Positions 58,916 to 64,000 of a stretch of 64,000 nt of DNA are shown piece by piece. Under the pieces are notes generated by a model. The model made no database searches and was not told the origin of the DNA. It saw only the letters and a program-made list of their open reading frames with translations. Source of the DNA: an uncultured Actinomycetes bacterium (lineage in GTDB: Bacteria > Actinomycetota > Thermoleophilia > Miltoncostaeales > Miltoncostaeaceae); contig CAITWD010000018.1 of assembly GCA_903896045.1 (NCBI GenBank), positions 62,001 through 126,000 of the forward strand, read 5' to 3'. Positions within the stretch are counted from its first letter, which is position 1. Every line of letters begins with the position of its first letter. Position numbers and translations under genes: made by a program.

Positions 58916-60238
58916 CTAGGCCGTGACCGGCACGCCGAGCTGGGTGCCAGCAAGCGTCGTTGAGCTCGCCCCGGAGATCTCCACCATCACCAGGGATCCT
59001 GGTGCGGCGTCGCCCGTGAAATTTGCCGCGATGTTTTGACGCAGACGACCGCGCAGCTTTGTCGGATCGGTCCGCGAAGGCCCTTCGACCAATACCTCAT
59101 GGGTCTCGCCGATAAACCGTGTCGCACGGGCCCGTGAAACCTGGTGGACGGTATCGACAAGGGCTTGGATGCGCTCGCTCTTGAGTGCGGGTGAAATGTC
59201 GTCATCCATCGACTCCCCCGCCTCTGTGCCTGGTCGTGGCGAATAGACAAAGGTGTACGCCCCGTCATATTCGGCGTCGCGCACAAGACTCAACGTGTCC
59301 TGGAAGTCTTCATCGGTTTCTCCGGGAAAACCGACGATCAGGTCCGTAGTGATCGACACATTCGGAATACCCTCGCGGATACGCATGAGGAGTTCCATAT
59401 ACCGCTCACGGGTGTAGGTACGACGCATGCGCTTGAGCACCCGTGAGGAACCCGATTGGGCCGGAAGATGCACGTGCTCGCACAATGCGGGTGTTTCCGC
59501 CATCGCCGCGATCACATCTTCCCTCATATCTTTGGGGTGCGGGCTCGTGTAGCGGACGCGCCAGATCCCGGGCACCGATCCGACTGCCCGCAGCAGCTCT
59601 GCAAAAGTCAGCCGCTCGCCGAGGGGAATATCGCGGCCATATGAGTTGACGTTCTGCCCCAAGAGGGTGACCTCGCGTACCCCTTGCGCGGCCAGGTCCT
59701 GAATCTCGCGGAGAATTTCCTCGGGGTGACGGGAGCGTTCGCGGCCTCGCACCGACGGGACGATGCAGTAGGAACAGACAGAGTTGCATCCAACAGAAAT
59801 CTGCACCCAAGCGTGAAATGGGCGTTCGCGTTTTGCGGGAAGCGTTCCGGAGAAGGCGCCGTCGAAACTAAATGCGCCAACCGCCTCAATTCGCTCGCGT
59901 GCGATGAGCTCGCCCAAACGCGATAACTCTCCCGGCCCAAAAGCGATATCGACAAATGGAAACTCGGTGAATACAAGTTCTTTTTGCGACTGCGCCCAGC
60001 AACCGCCAACCGCGACAACGACATCGGGGTTTTCTCGCTTGATTCGCTTTGCCTCACCGAGGTTGCCAAGGAAACGGTCATCGGCGCTGCCGCGAATGGT
60101 GCAGGTGTTGAACAGAATTAAATCGGCGTCATCACGGACCGGTGCTTCGTTATACCCCAGCGACTCGAGGAGCCCCTTCATGCGCTCCGAGTCGTGGTCG
60201 TTCATTTGGCAGCCGAACGATGTCAGGTGATAACGCAC
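58916..60238 (-). CDS. miaB: tRNA-2-methylthio-N6-dimethylallyladenosine synthase
   Basis: Radical SAM methylthiotransferase acting on i6A37. The 440-residue protein has the N-terminal UPF0004 cluster cysteines (SFGCQMND, NTCTIR, VGGCWAQ), the radical SAM CxxxCxxC in VGCNSVCSYCIVPSVRGRER, and a C-terminal TRAM domain (residues about 375-440). GTG 60238, 7 nt after TATCAT. Operon with miaA and dapF, a common actinobacterial order. Confidence 0.95.
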   Translation of the reverse strand: MRYHLTSFGCQMNDHDSERMKGLLESLGYNEAPVRDDADLILFNTCTIRGSADDRFLGNLGEAKRIKRENPDVVVAVGGCWAQSQKELVFTEFPFVDIAFGPGELSRLGELIARERIEAVGAFSFDGAFSGTLPAKRERPFHAWVQISVGCNSVCSYCIVPSVRGRERSRHPEEILREIQDLAAQGVREVTLLGQNVNSYGRDIPLGERLTFAELLRAVGSVPGIWRVRYTSPHPKDMREDVIAAMAETPALCEHVHLPAQSGSSRVLKRMRRTYTRERYMELLMRIREGIPNVSITTDLIVGFPGETDEDFQDTLSLVRDAEYDGAYTFVYSPRPGTEAGESMDDDISPALKSERIQALVDTVHQVSRARATRFIGETHEVLVEGPSRTDPTKLRGRLRQNIAANFTGDAAPGSLVMVEISGASSTTLAGTQLGVPVTA

Positions 60239-60251
60239 AAGCTGGATGATA
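60239..60251 (-). promoter_or_regulatory. Leaderless-type -10 before miaB
   Basis: On the minus strand TATCAT occupies 60251-60246, then 7 nt, then GTG 60238. Confidence 0.5.
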
Positions 60252-60280
60252 CCCCGCTCGGGGGCTGGCGTGGGAACACG

Positions 60281-60320
60281 TCATTTGGCGCCGAGAACTG
60301 ATGTTCCCGGCGCCAAATGA
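60281..60320 (-). terminator. Terminator after recA
   Basis: TCATTTGGCGCCG and CGGCGCCAAATGA are exact complements; inside them GAAC-TGAT-GTTC extends the stem after a single A-C mismatch. The hairpin starts 4 nt after the recA stop. Confidence 0.8.
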
Positions 60321-60324
60321 GGTG

Positions 60325-61431
<1,107 letters not shown>

Positions 61432-61504
61432 GGTAGATCTCCTCGGTGTGGTGGTTCATGAACGACCGTGCAGACGCACGGGAATGATCAGACCTGTGTC
61501 CACC

Positions 61505-61543
61505 AGCATAATGTGGACCGCGGTCGAAAGCGAACATCTGTTC
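61505..61543 (-). promoter_or_regulatory. SOS (LexA) box and -10 of the recA promoter
   Basis: GAAC-ATCT-GTTC at 61532-61543, extended to CGAAC...GTTCG, matches the LexA box GAACN4GTTC of Gram-positives and actinobacteria. On the recA strand a TATCAT-like -10, TATGCT, lies at 61510-61505, 21 nt downstream, so LexA would cover the -35 region. The transcript leader would be about 65-70 nt. Confidence 0.85.
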
Positions 61544-61582
61544 GAGAGAGTATCTCGCGGCTCGGACGACGTGCGCCAGGTG

Positions 61583-62884
61583 TTAGGAATCCGGGCGATC
61601 TGCCTTTGGCGCGAAATCGGTCGTCCCTGCGGCCAGAATCTCGCGCCGAAGGACATGCAGCGCTTGTGTGGCGGCGCGCTCGCGAATGAGGGTCCGGTCG
61701 CCAGTGAACAGATACTGCGCCGTCGTGGTGTGTGTCGGGCTGCTGCAGCCGATGTGCACTGTTCCCACAGGCTTTTCGGCGGTCCCTCCCCCGGGACCCG
61801 CAATTCCCGTGATCGAGATTCCCCAGTCTGCATCGGTGCGGATCCGAATTCCGCGGGCCATTGCCTCCGCAGCTTCCGCCGAAACTGCCCCGTGGCGCTC
61901 AATGAGCGCTGCAGGCACCCCCAGGAGCTGTTCCTTGAGGCTATTGGCGTAGGAGATAACCCCTCCCAAAAACCAGTCTGAACTCCCTGGTAATGAGGTG
62001 AGGCGTGTGCCGACGCGGCCGCCGGTGCACGATTCGGCAACTGCCATGCGCGCCTTGCGTGACATTAAGAGCTCGGCGATGACCTCGTCAATCGTTGCGC
62101 CAGTATCCGTAAACACCGCATCAGGGAAACGCCCGGTAATTTCACTCGCCAAAGCGGTCGCGCCGTCGGGGACGATGTCGGTCATGGTGATTTCTACCTC
62201 ACCGACTTTCGCGCAGATGCCAAGACGTACTGCCACGATTTTCTCGGCAGCAATCGCCTCGAGCGCCGCCACGATCTCTGGCTCGGCGACGCCGTGGAGG
62301 CGGAGGATCACGCGGGTGCGTTGTGGACTGCGATCGATGAAATCGGCGAAAGCCGGGTGTGCCACTGCGCTCGCCCACATCTGTTGCATCTCAAATGGTG
62401 GACCTGGCAGCACAACGATTCTGGTGTGTGTGACCTCGACAATGGCGCCCGGAGCAGTGCCAATCGGCGCCAGCAGATGTGCGTGCTCCGGGAGCATCGC
62501 TTGCTTGCGAATCGTGGCGGCCCGCACCTCGGCCGGCACGATACTTGTGGTTGTCAGGCGCGCGGTCGCAGCAGCGACACGCGCATGGGCTTCCTCGTGC
62601 AACACGAGTGATTGATCAACTGCGTCGGCAACGGCCGCCATGGTCAGATCGTCATGGGTGACCCCAAGCCCGCCGGTGGTGACAATGCAGTCTGCTCCGA
62701 GCGCGAGCCCTGCCCGGACCGCATCACGAATGCGCACGCGATCATCGCCAACGATGTGCATCTCGTTCAGGTCCCATCCATGGGCATCGAACCAGTGCGC
62801 CAAGAACAGACCGTTGCGATCAGTGATGTGCCCTCGGAGCACTTCATCGCCGGTAATGATGATGTGTGCGCGCGGAACGGGCAA
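61583..62884 (-). CDS. cinA: CinA family protein (competence/damage-inducible, nicotinamide-nucleotide related)
   Basis: The 433-residue protein has the N-terminal MoCF-like domain (ITGDEVLRGHITDRNGLFLA, TTGGLGVTHDDLTMAAVAD) and the C-terminal CinA domain of the NMN deamidase type (VAESCTGGRVGTRLTSLPG, GGVISYANSLKEQLLGV, ISITGIAGPGGGTAEKPVGT). TTG 62884 is preferred because GAGG lies 5 nt upstream, after the RodZ-like stop; ATG 62920 would add 12 residues and overlap that gene by 29 nt. cinA-recA linkage is conserved in many bacteria. Confidence 0.92.
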   Translation of the reverse strand: MPVPRAHIIITGDEVLRGHITDRNGLFLAHWFDAHGWDLNEMHIVGDDRVRIRDAVRAGLALGADCIVTTGGLGVTHDDLTMAAVADAVDQSLVLHEEAHARVAAATARLTTTSIVPAEVRAATIRKQAMLPEHAHLLAPIGTAPGAIVEVTHTRIVVLPGPPFEMQQMWASAVAHPAFADFIDRSPQRTRVILRLHGVAEPEIVAALEAIAAEKIVAVRLGICAKVGEVEITMTDIVPDGATALASEITGRFPDAVFTDTGATIDEVIAELLMSRKARMAVAESCTGGRVGTRLTSLPGSSDWFLGGVISYANSLKEQLLGVPAALIERHGAVSAEAAEAMARGIRIRTDADWGISITGIAGPGGGTAEKPVGTVHIGCSSPTHTTTAQYLFTGDRTLIRERAATQALHVLRREILAAGTTDFAPKADRPDS

Positions 62885-62891
62885 TGACGCC

Positions 62892-63668
62892 TCAGCTATG
62901 CGGTGCGGGCTGTGGGCCATTCTTGGTGATGACGAACGTTGTCGTGCTCGCGGGGAGGACACGTGTCTTCCCGTCGACGACAACCCGTAATCCCGTGGGA
63001 TTGGCACTGAGTAGCCAAATTGACGACATGGTGGAAAATGTCTCTGATCCCGTCGGTGAGATGAGCCCGGTAAAAAGCTGAGTACCAGTCGCGCTGTCTT
63101 GACGGACATCCACGTAGGAGCCATATGGGCCGGTGCCGATCAGCTGCACCTTGATTGGCTGGGAGACCTCCGGCGTGGCCAGATGCGGATCCTGGGTCGT
63201 TGGAGTGACGGGTCCTGGTGGGAGCCCGTTCGAGATCTGTGGCGCAGGCGTACTCGCCTTCCCCGCGCCAAGCCAGACCAACAGCGCAATGCCCATGACA
63301 CCTCCGAGGGCCAGCCACAACAGCTGTCCTTCGGTACGCCGGTTGGCTGCTTTACCGCGTTTGCCGTTACGGGCGCGAGGTGACGATGCACGTCGTGACG
63401 GAGTCGTCCGGATGTCGCGCGTCAGTCGCGCAGGTTGCGCGTTGCGCGATTCATATTCATCGACGAGAAGTTGGCCATCCACGCCGAGAAAATCTCCATA
63501 GGTCTTAAGAAACCCACGGACATACGTCGGAGACGGCAATACGTCGAATTGCTCCTCCTCCATCGCGCGCAGGTACTTGGCGCGGATTTTGGTGCCCGCT
63601 TCGCACGACGGAATGTCGAGCTGCTGGCGGGCTCTGGCTTCGAGGAGTGTTGTTCCGATTTCAAACAT
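62892..63668 (-). CDS. RodZ-like protein (cytoplasmic HTH, one membrane helix, external beta domain)
   Basis: The 258-residue protein has an N-terminal HTH_25-type helix-turn-helix (IGTTLLEARARQQLDIPSCE, PTYVRGFLKTYGDFLGVDG), a basic linker, one membrane helix (about residues 120-140, LWLALGGVMGIALLVWLGAG), a Pro/Thr linker and a C-terminal beta-rich DUF4115-like domain (SYVDVRQDSATGTQLFTGLI). RodZ links MreB to the envelope in rods; no mre genes are in the window. ATG 63668 by domain fit. ftsK-rodZ-cinA-recA is a known order. Confidence 0.85.
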   Translation of the reverse strand: MFEIGTTLLEARARQQLDIPSCEAGTKIRAKYLRAMEEEQFDVLPSPTYVRGFLKTYGDFLGVDGQLLVDEYESRNAQPARLTRDIRTTPSRRASSPRARNGKRGKAANRRTEGQLLWLALGGVMGIALLVWLGAGKASTPAPQISNGLPPGPVTPTTQDPHLATPEVSQPIKVQLIGTGPYGSYVDVRQDSATGTQLFTGLISPTGSETFSTMSSIWLLSANPTGLRVVVDGKTRVLPASTTTFVITKNGPQPAPHS

Positions 63669-63770
63669 AGTCGTGCCCGCACGCCAAAGGTGCGCAGGGA
63701 CGAGCATGCTACTCGATTTGCGATGAGCCGGGGAAGGCGCGGTACCATCCACACCGCCCGTTCCGGGTCT

Positions 63771-64000
63771 CTAGTGCTCGATTACGAGCTCCGCGTCGAG
63801 TTCATCGATCTCAGCTTCGTCAGGAGTGTCGTTGCGATTGAAGAGCCTGCCAAGGTCGGCTTCGCCAATGAGTACGGATCGCGGTTTGGACCCCTCATGA
63901 CCTGAGACCACCCCCAGCCGTTCCATTTGGTCGACGAGTCGTCCTGCGCGTGCGTAGCCAACGCCAAGACGACGCTGCAAAAGCGATACCGACGCGGTGC
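63771..64000 (-). CDS. ftsK: DNA translocase FtsK, C-terminal gamma domain, 5' part beyond window
   Basis: Only the last 75 or so residues are in the window; the frame is open to the right edge. [19 protein letters not shown] and [20 protein letters not shown] form the winged-helix gamma domain that reads KOPS sites and directs pumping toward dif. After it the protein ends with an acidic tail ([16 protein letters not shown]). The motor domain and membrane part lie outside. The 102-nt space to the RodZ-like gene shows no clear terminator. Confidence 0.93.
   Translation of the reverse strand, partial: TASVSLLQRRLGVGYARAGRLVDQMERLGVVSGHEGSKPRSVLIGEADLGRLFNRNDTPDEAEIDELDAELVIEH

Overview
The window is a GC-rich, gene-dense chromosomal segment with almost no spacer DNA, from a bacterium that looks like a deep-branching actinomycete (Actinomycetota, perhaps Thermoleophilia; the class is inference). 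Supporting signs are MurT/GatD lipid II amidation genes, SepF, a resuscitation-promoting-factor type transglycosylase, a polyphosphate glucokinase, a LexA box of the GAAC-N4-GTTC type upstream of recA, a pgsA-FHA-MerR neighbourhood, and many genes whose start codon lies 6-10 nt after a TAnnnT -10 element (leaderless promoters). No CRISPR array, rRNA, insertion sequence or prophage was seen. One tRNA (Pro, GGG) is present.

Layout: 1-8.7 kb: a class V aminotransferase cut by the left edge, murA, then a tightly overlapping histidine operon hisZ-hisG-hisD-hisB-hisH-hisA-hisF ending in ridA. 8.7-12.4 kb: a small unknown gene, a CCA-adding-enzyme family protein, pgeF, and an orphan amino-acid-type solute-binding protein. 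12.4-16.7 kb: a division and envelope operon yggS-sepF-proC-yggT-yggU-lspA-rluD. 16.8-21.5 kb: rpsB-tsf-pyrH-frr-uppS-cdsA. 21.5-28.6 kb: a MarR regulator facing an M42 peptidase, then dxr-rseP-ispG-proS and tRNA-Pro. 28.6-32 kb: pgsA, an RsiG-like anti-sigma candidate, a zinc-ribbon FHA protein, MerR, apt and ppgK. 32-43.7 kb: a more accessory stretch with an M32 carboxypeptidase, a methyltransferase, a visibly less GC-rich secreted beta-helix protein behind an 11-base poly-G/C tract, an exonuclease, a nitroreductase, a Sua5-type protein, several small membrane proteins, a 660-bp interval without a recognisable gene, an SRPBCC protein and the Rpf-like transglycosylase. 43.9-48.7 kb: the primary sigma factor with a strong terminator, YqgE and small unknowns, an MBL hydrolase with an NrtR-like regulator, and rpiA. 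48.7-53.5 kb: murT-methyltransferase-gatD, and a two-gene unit with a hyaluronan-synthase-like glycosyltransferase. 53.5-64 kb: dut, dapE-dapC-dapD facing dapF, miaA, miaB, recA, cinA, a RodZ-like protein and the 3' end of ftsK.

Together these genes serve cell-wall precursor synthesis (murA, succinylase-route dap genes, murT/gatD, uppS, Rpf), isoprenoid synthesis (dxr, ispG), phospholipid synthesis (cdsA, pgsA), histidine synthesis, translation and tRNA modification, division, and recombination with SOS control. The points most worth a second look are the MurA Cys-to-Asp active site, the single-motif RsiG-like protein, the poly-G tract before the secreted beta-helix gene, the widespread leaderless promoter architecture, the 28-bp palindrome across the pyrH 5' end, and the methyltransferase embedded between murT and gatD. 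Start codons were chosen by frame, overlap, Shine-Dalgarno sequence or -10 spacing. All functional calls come from motifs read by eye, with no database search.
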